This document shows positions 42,366 through 51,905 of a DNA stretch of 64,000 nt, one piece after another. The stretch lies in assembly GCA_947630025.1 (NCBI GenBank), contig CANRFZ010000014.1:1-64000 (forward strand), read 5' to 3'. Both the position numbers and the translations under genes were made by a program. Source of the DNA: an uncultured Lachnospiraceae bacterium (GTDB taxonomy: Bacteria > Bacillota > Clostridia > Lachnospirales > Lachnospiraceae). Positions within the stretch are counted from its first letter, which is position 1; each line of letters opens with the position of its first letter. The notes beneath the pieces were generated by a model. It searched no databases. It worked only from the letters and a program-made list of their open reading frames with translations, and was not told the origin of the DNA.

Positions 42366-42446
42366 GTCCGCTCCGTTTCCGCGCGCCGCTTTTTTTGCAG
42401 GCCGCGCATTCCGCCTGATTGCGCCGCTTACGACCGGCGGCACAGG

Positions 42447-43214
42447 TCACTCCGTATTCTTGCGGTAGATGATCCCCAGCCCTTTTAACGTCAGCTCGTT
42501 GTCGTAGAGAATCTCCCGCTTGCAGTAGGGAACGATGCTGCCCGACAGACCGCCCGTGGCCACCACGGGCGCTTCATACCCCAGCTCCTCGATGATCCGC
42601 TCGATGAGGCCGTCCAGACACGCCGCCTGCCCGATCACGGTGCCGCTTTTCATACAGTCGATGGTGTTCTTGCCGATGATCCTGCGCGGCGCTTCCAGAC
42701 TGATGCGGGGAAGCTGGGACGTGCGGTTTACCAGCGAATCCAGCGACACCTTCACGCCCGGCAGGATCATGCCGCCGATATAATTGTGCTTCTCGTCCAC
42801 CACGCTGACCGTGGTGGCCGTACCCATGTCGATGAGGATCAGCGGCGCGCCGTAATACTGCAGGCCCGCCACCGCGTTGACCACCAGATCCGCGCCGAGC
42901 TGCCCCGGATTGTCCATCAGGATATTCAGGCCCGTCTTTACGCCCGGCCCTACCAATAACGGCGCTTTGTGGAACAGTTTTTCGATCGCCGCGTTCACGA
43001 TGTTATTTAACGGCGGCACCACCGAGGACATGATACTGCCTGTGATGTCCCCGATGCCGATGTCGTACAGTTCCAGCAGCGTGCGGAACTCCACCACATA
43101 TTCCAGCTCCGTCTTGGAGAGGTCCGTGGAGACGCGCTCCACGAACCGTATCCGTTCTCCTTCGATGCAGCCGATGACAATATTCGTATTGCCGATATCA
43201 ATCGCTAAAATCAT
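42447..43214 (-). CDS. coaX: Type III pantothenate kinase
   Basis: A 255-residue CoaX of the ASKHA fold, phosphorylating pantothenate in the first step of CoA synthesis. Motifs are MILAIDIGNTNIVIG (phosphate 1), GADLVVNAVAG, LILIDMGTATTVSVVD and VVATGGLSGSIVPY. It lies between the putative pantothenate importer gene and coaBC, which gives the whole route from vitamin uptake to phosphopantetheine. Confidence 0.96.
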   Translation of the reverse strand: MILAIDIGNTNIVIGCIEGERIRFVERVSTDLSKTELEYVVEFRTLLELYDIGIGDITGSIMSSVVPPLNNIVNAAIEKLFHKAPLLVGPGVKTGLNILMDNPGQLGADLVVNAVAGLQYYGAPLILIDMGTATTVSVVDEKHNYIGGMILPGVKVSLDSLVNRTSQLPRISLEAPRRIIGKNTIDCMKSGTVIGQAACLDGLIERIIEELGYEAPVVATGGLSGSIVPYCKREILYDNELTLKGLGIIYRKNTE

Positions 43215-43243
43215 AGTTACCTCTGTTTCCGCGCCGCCTCACC

Positions 43244-44083
43244 CTATAGGGGCTGCGCCTTCTGCGCAAGGGAATAGACCGGCTTCACGCGAGTCAGCGC
43301 AAAGCCGACGCCCGCCACGATGATCGCCGCCACCACCGCCTCCACGATGCCGTTAAACGTCACCACGCCCATGATCACGTCCAGCACCGCTTCGCCGGCA
43401 ACGCCCACCGCCTGCGCGTATGCGTCTTTATACAGGATAAAAATGCCGCTCATGACAAGCAGCGTATTGGTGAACGCGCCCGCCAGCCCCGCATACGCGA
43501 GGGAAAGGCTGGCCGCGCTTTTTCTGCCGCCGCCTATGGACAGAGCCGCCAGAAGCGCGATGCCTGCCGCCGCGCCGATCACGGTGCACACAACGGCGGA
43601 TAACGCTTCGGGAAACATCCGTATCAAAAATGCCCTGACGGAAACAAACAGAATAAGAGCCGCCGCGATGTCAACGATCAGTTTCCCCGCCTTCTGTTCG
43701 CTCCCCAGCGCCCTGCGGATCAGAACATAGACAAAATAAGGCACGACGCCTACCAGAATACGCGGCACAAAGCAGATGTAGAGGCTCTTAAAAATGCCGG
43801 ATACGCCGACGACATTGTAAGCCAGAACCGGCGAAAATACAAACGCCGACGCCGTGGCCGCCTTAAATGTGTTGTTGATAAAGCTGGTCAGTCCGAATAC
43901 GAATCCCAAAAATGCACCTTTCTTCGGTCCGAGAAATAGCGCTCCCAGGATAACCGGGATATGAATGATCGTCGCGTTGATGATGACAAGCGGGATATAT
44001 CCCAGCGGTGTGAATGCCATAATGATAATTATGGCGGTGAACAGTGCCGTAAGCACCAGTTCATAGGTCTTTTCATTTTTCAT
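43244..44083 (-). CDS. panT: ECF transporter S component, probably pantothenate-specific (PanT)
   Basis: A 279-residue membrane protein with about six or more spans. It has the substrate-binding pattern of ECF S components: LVLTALFTAIIIIMAFTPLG, VIINATIIHIPVILGALFLGP and GFVFGLTSFINNTF, as in PanT-type proteins. It needs the shared EcfAAT energising module encoded elsewhere. The ATG at 44083 follows AGGAGGAATCGTACC. Linkage to coaX and coaBC supports pantothenate. It is longer than most S components (about 180-200), because of extra C-terminal spans. Confidence 0.85.
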   Translation of the reverse strand: MKNEKTYELVLTALFTAIIIIMAFTPLGYIPLVIINATIIHIPVILGALFLGPKKGAFLGFVFGLTSFINNTFKAATASAFVFSPVLAYNVVGVSGIFKSLYICFVPRILVGVVPYFVYVLIRRALGSEQKAGKLIVDIAAALILFVSVRAFLIRMFPEALSAVVCTVIGAAAGIALLAALSIGGGRKSAASLSLAYAGLAGAFTNTLLVMSGIFILYKDAYAQAVGVAGEAVLDVIMGVVTFNGIVEAVVAAIIVAGVGFALTRVKPVYSLAQKAQPL

Positions 44084-44109
44084 GGTACGATTCCTCCTGT
44101 TATTATTCT

Positions 44110-44194
44110 CATAGATGAGATACAATACATTCGTATCATAGCACATTGATATTTTTTTGACAATATCTAATATTGCAAAATGAAATCATCTATG
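44110..44194 (-). promoter_or_regulatory. panT promoter with flanking inverted repeats
   Basis: On the minus strand TTGTCA (44158-44163), 17 bases, TATGAT (44135-44140). A CAATAT-CTA-ATATTG palindrome (44161-44175) overlaps the -35. A longer-range 9-bp inverted pair, CATAGATGA (44110-44118) and TCATCTATG (44186-44194), flanks the promoter. These look like operator sites shared by panT and possibly purC. Confidence 0.6.
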
Positions 44195-44258
44195 CAAAAC
44201 TAATAGTGTGAAAAAGAGCAGCCCCGGGCGTTGCGCGCGGTGAGAAACGGAGGAGATT

Positions 44259-45128
44259 ATGACTGAATTAAAACCGATCAAAGAAGGCAAAGTACGCGAG
44301 ATCTACGACAACGGCGACACCCTGATTATGGTCGCCACCGACCGCATCAGTTGTTTCGATGTGATTCTCCACAATCAGGTGACAAAGAAAGGCGCCGTGC
44401 TGACGCAGATGTCCAAATTCTGGTTTGACATGACGCAGGACATCATACCAAACCACATGATTTCCGTGGATGTGAACGATATGCCCGCCTTTTTCAGGCA
44501 GGACAGGTTTAATGGCAACAGTATGCTATGCCGCAAACTCACGATGCTGCCCGTCGAGTGCATCGTGCGCGGCTATATCACCGGCAGCGGCTGGGCGAGC
44601 TATGTCAAGGACGGCACCGTCTGCGGTATCAGACTGCCAGAGGGCCTGCGGGAATCCGACAAGCTCCCGGAGCCCATCTACACGCCGTCCACCAAGGCGG
44701 AGATCGGCGACCACGACGAGAATATCTCCTATGAACAGAGTGTGGATTATCTGGAAAAAAGATTTCCCGGCAAAGGCGTGGAATACGCCTCCAAGCTGCG
44801 GGACTGCACCATCGCCCTCTATAAGAAATGCGCCGACTACGCGCTGACGCGCGGCATTATCATCGCGGATACGAAGTTTGAGTTCGGACTGGATGAGGAG
44901 GGCAATATCGTCCTCGGCGACGAAATGCTCACCCCCGACAGCTCCCGCTTCTGGCCCGCCGACGGCTACGAGCCGGGCCACGCGCAGCCTTCCTTTGACA
45001 AGCAGTTCGCGAGGGACTGGCTGAAGGACAACGAGGGGCACAACTGGACGCTGCCCGACGACATCGTACAGAAAACCATCGACAAATATCTGCAGGGCTA
45101 CGAGCTGCTGACGGGCAGGAAACTGTAA
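44259..45128 (+). CDS. purC: SAICAR synthetase
   Basis: A 289-residue PurC that joins aspartate to CAIR in purine synthesis. Motifs are KPIKEGKVREIYDNGD, MVATDRISCFDVIL, VRGYITGSGWASYVKDGTVCG and IIADTKFEFGLDEEGNIVLGDE. The ATG at 44259 follows GGAGGAGATT. It stands alone and divergent from panT. No purine riboswitch is visible in its leader, which is about 60-100 bases. Confidence 0.97.
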   Translation: MTELKPIKEGKVREIYDNGDTLIMVATDRISCFDVILHNQVTKKGAVLTQMSKFWFDMTQDIIPNHMISVDVNDMPAFFRQDRFNGNSMLCRKLTMLPVECIVRGYITGSGWASYVKDGTVCGIRLPEGLRESDKLPEPIYTPSTKAEIGDHDENISYEQSVDYLEKRFPGKGVEYASKLRDCTIALYKKCADYALTRGIIIADTKFEFGLDEEGNIVLGDEMLTPDSSRFWPADGYEPGHAQPSFDKQFARDWLKDNEGHNWTLPDDIVQKTIDKYLQGYELLTGRKL

Positions 45129-45161
45129 GAAGCCACAGGCAGAATAGCGCGCGTTAGGCGG

Positions 45162-48100
45162 CTACCGCTCCTGCAGCGCCGCAATCATCTCATCGGCGAG
45201 TTTCATGACTTCTTCCATCATGACGTCCGTTACCGCCACCCTGAGTTCTTCCATGAGCTGCGTGCAGTTCTCCGGTATGTGGAGCTGCTCCAGCTCGTGC
45301 AGGGACTCATCCACACTGTCCAGATCAAAGGCGTCCATCGCGTCGCGTATCTTCACCAGCAGACCTTCGATCTCTCCCGGTGCCGCCTCGCGCCTGTTCC
45401 GGTTGACGGCCTCCCCATAGGGCCGCAGCACTTCCTTGAAACGCCGCAGCTCCGTCAACAGTTCCGGCGTCTCTGCGGCCAGCGCGTCCGTATCGCCCGC
45501 GTGACCGAGCTGCTCCATGCGCGCAAACCATTCCGAGAGCTGCAGCGCGCCCGCCATACGCGCCGTATTTTTCAGCGCGTGGACTTCGATCGTGTAGTCC
45601 TTGATCAGCCCGTCCGCCAGACATTTCTCCAGCTTGTTCGCCTTGGCGTCGATGAGCTTATAGAAATCGCCCAGCAGCCGATACCACATCTTTTCGCTGC
45701 CGGAATATTTCACGCCCGCCGCCGCGTCGATGCCGGGCAGCTCCGGAAGGGTGTCCGCGCCTGCCGCTGCCCCGGTATCCGTCGTCGTCTCCGGCCCTGC
45801 CGTTGTCTTCGCTGCCGGTGCGCCGGACGCGCCGGGCTCCTGTGCCGCCGGAGTTTTTTTCTTTTGCAGGGCACCGCCCTCCGCCGGGATGATCCGCTCC
45901 GGAGGCAGCCACTTCCGCAGGCACTTGCAGATCTCCTTCATCTCGATGGGCTTGGCCACGAAGTCGTTCATCCCCGCCTTGGCGAACTGCTCCCGCGCGT
46001 CCATCAGCGCGTTGGCCGTCAGCGCGATCACCGGCACGTTCCGATAGTAATCGCCCTCCATCTTGCGGATGCGCTCCGTCGTCTCCACGCCGTCCATGAC
46101 AGGCATCATGTGATCCATGAAAATCAGGTCGTAGTGCTTGTTTTCCAGCATTTTCAGTGCTTTTTTGCCGTTGTCCGCCATGTCGATCTGCATCTGCAGC
46201 GGCTCCAGCAGCCCCTCCGTCACCTCCAGATTGATCTCGTTGTCGTCCACCACGAGAATCGAGGCGTCGGGGGCGGTAAAGTTCATAAAGTCTTCCTCCA
46301 CGGGCCCCACATACATGGACTCGTGGTTGATCGCGCGGCAGAAATTCAGGCTGTAGAGCGGCTTGTCGAGCATCGTTGCGCCCGGTGCGGCGTCCTCCCC
46401 GGAGAGCGGGTTGCGCAGCACGCAGACCTCGCCCATCTGCGCCCCGTAGTGCTCTCTGTCCGCCTGCATTCTGTCCACGGAATCGCTGTCCATAAAGAAA
46501 TAGTCGAGCTGCTCCCGCGTCTCGCTCCACGTCTCGTAGGGGATGCAGTCCACGCCGAAGCCCGCCGCAAGTCCGGCGAAGGACGTCCACAGGCATTCTC
46601 TGGAGAAAAAGCCGCCCGCTTTCAGTTTCTTCCCGGCGCCGCTATCGTGGATTTCGGCGGCGGGACTCCCGTCGCGCACCTGCTGGATAATATTAAAGTA
46701 AAACTCGCTGCCCTCGCCGTAAGTGCTGCGCACGCCGATGCTGCCGCCCATCATCTCCACGAGCTGCTTGGAGATCGACAGGCCTAGGCCCGTTCCCTCC
46801 TTGCCGCGGTTGCGCTTGGTGTCCACCTGCTGGAACGAGCCGAACAGTTTACCCAGATCTTCCTCGCGGATGCCCTGCCCGGTGTCTTTGACAGACACCA
46901 AAAGCTCCATACTGTCGCCGTTCACGTTCCCCACGCGGATCTGCAGCTTTACGAAGCCGTGCTCCGTAAACTTGATGGCGTTGTTGACGATATTGATAAT
47001 GATCTGCCGGATACGCAGACTGTCGCCGTAGAGCTTCGTAGGCAGCCGCCCGTCGATGTCGTACAAAATCTCCATGTCCTTGCCGCCGATACGTGTCAGG
47101 AAGATCATGCTCAGGTCGTTGAGCATGGCCATGGGCTCGTACTCGTCGTCCACCAGCTCCATTTTGCCCGACTCCATCTTCGAGAAATCCAGAATGTCGT
47201 TGACGATATTTAGCAGCGCGTTGCCGGAATTTTTGATATTGACCAGATACCCCCTGTCCTGCTCCGGCAGCTCCTCCCGCAGCAGGATCTCGGTCATGCC
47301 GACGATGGCGTTCATGGGCGTCCGGATCTCGTGGGTGATATTGGAGACAAACGTGGATTTCGCCTGATTCGCCGCTTCCGCGCGCTCCTTTAAGCCCTTC
47401 ATGATCTCTGCCTGCTCCTTGGCGTTGCGCGCAAAGACGGTGCTGTCGGTGATGTCGTTGAACACGTACATCTTGCCGAAATACATATTCTGCTTGAGCA
47501 GCAGCCGGCTTCCCACATCATAGATGCGGTCGCCCCGCTCGATATTTTTCTTACGGATAATATCCTCGTCCAGCTCCCCGATGACCTGCGGCAGCGGCAC
47601 ACTGCCGTCCAGACGGCACAGTTCCCCCGCCTTTTTGTTGTAATAGATCACGTTATTGTCCTGATCCAGCACCACCAGCCCCGCCGAGAGCTCGTCGATG
47701 GCCTGATCCTGCGCCATGGAAAGCGTCTCCAGCACCTTGTCGCGGTACATATAATAAGAATAGATGACCACTGACGCCAGATACGCCACCAGCGTGGAAT
47801 CGTAGCCGCCGAACCAGTTAAAGAAAAAGCCCGCCCAGCCCAGAATCATCAGGCCGATGCCGGAGAGAAAGACTAGCAGCCTGCGTCTGCCCGCTTCGCT
47901 GGCCGTGCGCAGATATTTCCTGACACAGGCGGCCACCATGATCATCGCATAGACGGCCACCGCCCCATAGTAGATGAGATAGACTACGCCGTGCCCCAGC
48001 ACCAGATGGGGAAAAAGCCCTTTCGTCGTGAACTCGATGCTGTCGTAAAAGAGCCTGTGATGCTCGCAGGTCAGCACCAGAAAAATCACGCACGCATGGA

Positions 48101-48404
48101 GGCCGCTCAGGACGGGCGGCAGCCACTTCGGTATCTTCACGCTGCAGTATTCCATGATGAAAAAGAACATCGCCAGCACGCTGATGGGCTTCCCCAGATA
48201 GGAAAACTTCACCGCCGCGATCGCCTGCGGCATCGTGGCCGACTGCAGCTCCAGCAGATAGCCCGTGAAATTCACAAGCAGAGAGAGCATCAGGATCAGC
48301 AGCCTGATCTGCTGCCGCGACGGTCGCTGGTTCACCAGATAGATCGTCTCCGCGATCAGCACCGCAATTCCGATATACTGTATTGCCGACAAAACGATTA
48401 CCAT
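45162..48404 (-). CDS. Hybrid sensor histidine kinase with 7TM input, receiver and Hpt domains
   Basis: A 1080-residue multi-domain kinase. There are about seven N-terminal spans (1-230), a PAS-like domain (about 240-330), and HisKA with the phospho-His in NITHEIRTPMNAIVG (near 358). The HATPase has GTGLGLSISKQL (near 535), and a degenerate receiver-like stretch spans about 600-700. A full receiver (about 712-840) has VVDDNEIN, the phospho-Asp in LIFMDHMMPVMDG and a KPI lysine, and a C-terminal Hpt has its His in EVHALKNTARMAG (near 938). It is a phosphorelay protein without a DNA-binding output. Its ATG overlaps the stop of the EAL gene by one base (TAATG). Confidence 0.92.
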   Translation of the reverse strand: MVIVLSAIQYIGIAVLIAETIYLVNQRPSRQQIRLLILMLSLLVNFTGYLLELQSATMPQAIAAVKFSYLGKPISVLAMFFFIMEYCSVKIPKWLPPVLSGLHACVIFLVLTCEHHRLFYDSIEFTTKGLFPHLVLGHGVVYLIYYGAVAVYAMIMVAACVRKYLRTASEAGRRRLLVFLSGIGLMILGWAGFFFNWFGGYDSTLVAYLASVVIYSYYMYRDKVLETLSMAQDQAIDELSAGLVVLDQDNNVIYYNKKAGELCRLDGSVPLPQVIGELDEDIIRKKNIERGDRIYDVGSRLLLKQNMYFGKMYVFNDITDSTVFARNAKEQAEIMKGLKERAEAANQAKSTFVSNITHEIRTPMNAIVGMTEILLREELPEQDRGYLVNIKNSGNALLNIVNDILDFSKMESGKMELVDDEYEPMAMLNDLSMIFLTRIGGKDMEILYDIDGRLPTKLYGDSLRIRQIIINIVNNAIKFTEHGFVKLQIRVGNVNGDSMELLVSVKDTGQGIREEDLGKLFGSFQQVDTKRNRGKEGTGLGLSISKQLVEMMGGSIGVRSTYGEGSEFYFNIIQQVRDGSPAAEIHDSGAGKKLKAGGFFSRECLWTSFAGLAAGFGVDCIPYETWSETREQLDYFFMDSDSVDRMQADREHYGAQMGEVCVLRNPLSGEDAAPGATMLDKPLYSLNFCRAINHESMYVGPVEEDFMNFTAPDASILVVDDNEINLEVTEGLLEPLQMQIDMADNGKKALKMLENKHYDLIFMDHMMPVMDGVETTERIRKMEGDYYRNVPVIALTANALMDAREQFAKAGMNDFVAKPIEMKEICKCLRKWLPPERIIPAEGGALQKKKTPAAQEPGASGAPAAKTTAGPETTTDTGAAAGADTLPELPGIDAAAGVKYSGSEKMWYRLLGDFYKLIDAKANKLEKCLADGLIKDYTIEVHALKNTARMAGALQLSEWFARMEQLGHAGDTDALAAETPELLTELRRFKEVLRPYGEAVNRNRREAAPGEIEGLLVKIRDAMDAFDLDSVDESLHELEQLHIPENCTQLMEELRVAVTDVMMEEVMKLADEMIAALQER

Positions 48405-50455
48405 TATGCGTCCTTCTCCATTTTTTCCATAAATTCTTCCACCGGCATCGGTTTGGCGAAATAGAAGCCCTGAATCATATCGCAGCCCTGACTGGCCAGA
48501 AAGTCCACCTGCTCCTTCTTCTCGATGCCCTCCGCCACAATGCTCATATGCAGATTCTTGGCGAGCTGGATCGCCTCCCTGACCACGATCTCACCGCGCC
48601 CGCCGTCGTCCTCGCTGCCCCGGAAGAACTCGCCGTCCAGCTTCAGCACGTCCAGCGGAATATCCTTCAGCGAATTCAGCGAAGAATACCCCGCGCCGAA
48701 GTCGTCCATCGACACACGGAAACCGTAGGCCTTCAACTGCTTCACCGTGTCCACCAGAATTTCCTTTTCCTCAAAGAACGCGCTCTCCGTCACTTCCAGC
48801 TCGATCAGGTCGTGGCTGGGGCCGTAGGCGTCCACCAGCCTGCATATATTGTCCGCCAGCCCCTCCTGCGCGAAATGCGCCCGCGACACATTCACCGAGA
48901 TCGGGATCGCCTTTCTGCCCTGTATCATCCACTCCGCCTGCAGCTTGGCGACGCGCGAGATCATATAGTCGTCCAGCTGCGTGATAAATCCCGTCCGTTC
49001 AAAAATCGGGATGAAATGCGACGGCGTAATCAGTCCCGTGGAAAGGCTGATCCAGCGCACCAGCGCCTCGGCCCCCACCAGCTTGCCCGTCACCGGGTTG
49101 TACTTGGGCTGCAGATATACCTCGAACTCCTCGTTGCGCAGCGCCGTCTCCATCGTGTCCTCCACCCAGCGCTCCCATTTCTGCCGCCCCAGCATATCTT
49201 CGTCGAAGAAGCTGATCCGCTGCTCCTCCGTGCCGGCGGTCTCCACCCGGGCGGCGTTGGCGTAGGTGTAGAGCTGGTCGATATCCACGTCTTTTCTCCT
49301 GCTATACCACTTGACGTCCGGCCCGACATGGAGCGGGATCATATTGATGCCCGCGTCAAAATGAATCTTCTGGTTCGGCCTGAGCCCCGTCAGCTCCGCC
49401 AGCAGCGAGCGTATCCGCTTCCGGCACCTGTCCACCCGCTCCTCGTCGCTGTCGCCGTCGCACTGCAATAACAGGCCGAAATCCGCCCCCTCGTATCGGG
49501 CAAAGGCTTCGTTCCTGCCGACTCTGGCGCTCAGAAATCCGTCCATGGACTCTAACAGACTCTCCCCCGCCTGCACGCCGTAGCAGGCACGGTAATTCTG
49601 ATACCGCTCCAGATGCAGATTCACAAGCGCAAACGCCTTTTTATTATTGACCAATCTGGTCAGTATGCGTTCTCCGTAATTTTTAAAATAAAGCCAGTTC
49701 CTGCCGCCCGTCACCGTATCCATGTAGATGAGCTGCGTCAGCCCTTTCTGCAGCACCGCGGAACGGATCGTGTGGATGAATAGCAAAATCACCGGTATCA
49801 GCAGGAAAACCTGCGCGGCTATACCGAACGCCAGCGCAAAGAAAACGTCCTGCCGCTCCACTTCCATCCTGCACTTGACATAGAGGAACGCGCCGCTCTC
49901 CGGCACGGGTGTCCCCAGCCAGTAGGCCTGCCCGAATACCGGCGTCTTCATAAACTGCATATACGTCTCGTCTTTTCTCTTGGTCTCCAGCGCGTTGCCC
50001 ATAATATCCCGCCGCGCCAGACGGTACACGTCGATGATCTCGTCCGTACCCGTAAAGACCTCCGCGCTATCCTCCAGCGCGGCAATCTCGTCCAACAGCG
50101 GTATGTCCAGCCGCCGGTCAAAATTCGGCTGGGAATCCCCCGTCTGGTACACGACGCTGCCGTCCGCGCCGGTGACATAGATGTCCTGTCCCGCCATCTC
50201 ACCGGCAAACAACTGTTCCGCCGCATCCTGCAGCGGCGTGCCGCCCTCCGTCAGCATACGGAGCTCGCCGCCGTACTGCGCCACATCCTCGTACTGCCCC
50301 GCCACCTTCGTTCCCAGCACGGACAGGATGCACAGGTGCAGGAACAGAACGTCCACCGCGACACAGACCGTCCCGACCACCACAAATGCAAATACGGAAG
50401 GCCATATTTTTTTCTTTTTAAACCGTTTGAACCTTCTTTTATCCACGCTGCTCAT
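48404..50455 (-). CDS. Membrane EAL-domain phosphodiesterase with degenerate GGDEF
   Basis: A 683-residue c-di-GMP protein. Two spans (about 20-45 and 230-255) enclose an extracellular sensor region. The GGDEF domain (about 265-425) is degenerate: the signature reads RYEGADFG, so it should not synthesise c-di-GMP. The EAL domain (about 430-683) keeps GAEALVRW, ELEVTES, MDDFGAGYSSL, LKLDGEF, VAEGIE and QGFYFAKP, so hydrolysis of c-di-GMP is expected. The ATG at 50455 follows GCAGAGGAAA; the 58-residue upstream extension is unsupported. It is translationally coupled to the hybrid kinase. Confidence 0.92.
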   Translation of the reverse strand: MSSVDKRRFKRFKKKKIWPSVFAFVVVGTVCVAVDVLFLHLCILSVLGTKVAGQYEDVAQYGGELRMLTEGGTPLQDAAEQLFAGEMAGQDIYVTGADGSVVYQTGDSQPNFDRRLDIPLLDEIAALEDSAEVFTGTDEIIDVYRLARRDIMGNALETKRKDETYMQFMKTPVFGQAYWLGTPVPESGAFLYVKCRMEVERQDVFFALAFGIAAQVFLLIPVILLFIHTIRSAVLQKGLTQLIYMDTVTGGRNWLYFKNYGERILTRLVNNKKAFALVNLHLERYQNYRACYGVQAGESLLESMDGFLSARVGRNEAFARYEGADFGLLLQCDGDSDEERVDRCRKRIRSLLAELTGLRPNQKIHFDAGINMIPLHVGPDVKWYSRRKDVDIDQLYTYANAARVETAGTEEQRISFFDEDMLGRQKWERWVEDTMETALRNEEFEVYLQPKYNPVTGKLVGAEALVRWISLSTGLITPSHFIPIFERTGFITQLDDYMISRVAKLQAEWMIQGRKAIPISVNVSRAHFAQEGLADNICRLVDAYGPSHDLIELEVTESAFFEEKEILVDTVKQLKAYGFRVSMDDFGAGYSSLNSLKDIPLDVLKLDGEFFRGSEDDGGRGEIVVREAIQLAKNLHMSIVAEGIEKKEQVDFLASQGCDMIQGFYFAKPMPVEEFMEKMEKDA

Positions 50456-50576
50456 TTTCCTCTGCTCCTTCCGAAACACCGGTCCGCCCGGTGCGCCGCC
50501 GCCGGCAAACCGACGGTAAATAACGAGCGTTATCCTTTGTTGTCCTGCCGGGCCGTGTACGCCACGCCCTGAGAAT

Positions 50577-50605
50577 ATCATACAAAACCTCCGCGCATTT
50601 CGCAA
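50577..50605 (-). promoter_or_regulatory. Promoter of the EAL-hybrid kinase operon
   Basis: On the minus strand TTGCGA (50600-50605), 17 bases, TATGAT (50577-50582). The gap 50456-50871 otherwise holds a GC-rich leader of about 120 bases without a recognisable c-di-GMP riboswitch, and the terminator at 50740-50778. Confidence 0.7.
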
Positions 50606-50739
50606 TAGAAAAATGCGCCGCCACGCCACACGGCTGGCGTATTTCCGCTATCCTATGGCGGCAGTCGTATGCCTGCTGCCAGATTCCGCCCTACTATATT
50701 ATATTCTGCAGAATACGTCGGATAACCGGATAACTGTCG

Positions 50740-50778
50740 AAAAATAAAGCGTCCATTGGTTTTCTCCCAACAGACGCT
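50740..50778 (-). terminator. Terminator of the DUF2185-like gene
   Basis: AGCGTC (50748-50753) pairs with GACGCT (50773-50778), and inner TTGG with CCAA; the minus strand continues TTTATTTTT. Confidence 0.75.
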
Positions 50779-50871
50779 CTCCTGCCTTAATCACCTGTTT
50801 CATTCTTCCCCGGTATTTGTTGGGAAGTATAAATATAGAATAATAGCTGACAAACGGGATTTGTCATGCGC

Positions 50872-51663
50872 TTATCCCCTTTTTGCCATATAGATTTCTT
50901 TATTATTTTTATCGATTTCAAATTCATTCGATGAGATCCGGATCAATTTCGTCCCTGCCGGCATATCAATATATTTAAAAATATCTCCGTCTAATTGCTG
51001 CCATACCGTTCCTACCGCCAGCAGCGATAAATTTTCAGGGTTTGAAAAATATTCGTCTTCCTCATCGCCGGACGCAAAGAACCAACCGCTGTCGTCTTCG
51101 TCATGGGGTTCCGTTCTTTCCATATACCCCACTTTCCAGCCATCTTCCGTGATCCTTTTTGAAACAATCGCGTATAACCTGCAGATATTCATTCTGTTCT
51201 TCATCACGGCATGATATTTTTCCCTGCCGCTAAATTCCTGAAGGGCAATCTCTGTAATCTCCATGTCCGTTTGGATCTTGTCAATATTCCCGTCCCAAAC
51301 TGCCTTGTCATCTGCCTGACAGGTCAGTACTGCGGCTAGTTTGAGCATATCCGTTTTGTCGATATCTAACTGCTTCTCCACCGTTTTGACGAGCTCTTTC
51401 CCCTTTTCCCCATAGAGATACACCTGCACCTCTCCGGTATTGCAGAGTGTCAGCTTGACCGCGCCCAGATTATCGCTATCGTTATAGAACATCATAAAAA
51501 ACGGAAAACGGTCATTGACGAACCAGTCAAATTCCGTACCGTTTTGAGCATTCATGTAAAATATGGCGCCGTCGTCCTCCAAATCGCTCTTTTTTACATA
51601 AGGTAAGTATAAAGCCATATTTTCGTCCATGATTTTTCGGATTTCATTTAATATTTCGTTCAT
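50872..51663 (-). CDS. Protein with a C-terminal DUF2185 (Imm33-like) domain
   Basis: A 263-residue cytosolic protein. The N-terminal part (about 1-150) is an acidic alpha/beta region I do not recognise. The C-terminal part (about 165-245) fits the DUF2185/Imm33-like pattern: KRITEDGWKVGYMERTEPHD, then DSGWFFASGDEEDEYFSNPEN. Relatives occur as immunity proteins in polymorphic toxin loci, but no toxin gene is adjacent. The ATG at 51663 follows GGAGGACGGACC. AT-rich composition suggests acquisition. The function is uncertain: either an orphan immunity gene or a stand-alone regulator. Confidence 0.7.
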   Translation of the reverse strand: MNEILNEIRKIMDENMALYLPYVKKSDLEDDGAIFYMNAQNGTEFDWFVNDRFPFFMMFYNDSDNLGAVKLTLCNTGEVQVYLYGEKGKELVKTVEKQLDIDKTDMLKLAAVLTCQADDKAVWDGNIDKIQTDMEITEIALQEFSGREKYHAVMKNRMNICRLYAIVSKRITEDGWKVGYMERTEPHDEDDSGWFFASGDEEDEYFSNPENLSLLAVGTVWQQLDGDIFKYIDMPAGTKLIRISSNEFEIDKNNKEIYMAKRG

Positions 51664-51871
51664 GGTCCGTCCTCCATCAATTCCGTTCAAAGTCCCGAAT
51701 CGCCGCTCTGCCAGGTCATGGGGAAATTATAGCACACACGAAAGAACGCTTCAAGAGGTGCGTTGCCTGTATCTTATCAAACGGCTCTTTGAATCCGCCA
51801 GAGTACCAGATGGGCATGAAAGACGGCGCAGCGCTATCAACTATCTAGCTGCCGTTTCTGAACACAAAACC

Positions 51872-51899
51872 TTGACATTTCCGTTGAAACGGCTATACT
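51872..51899 (+). promoter_or_regulatory. Promoter of the antisense RNA
   Basis: TTGACA (51872-51877), 16 bases, TATACT (51894-51899), with no ORF following. Confidence 0.8.
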
Positions 51900-51905
51900 G
51901 AACTT

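Noticed and set aside
50456-50576. c-di-GMP riboswitch before the EAL gene
   Set aside because: The GEMM-I core (GCAAACC and the following conserved bases) is absent.
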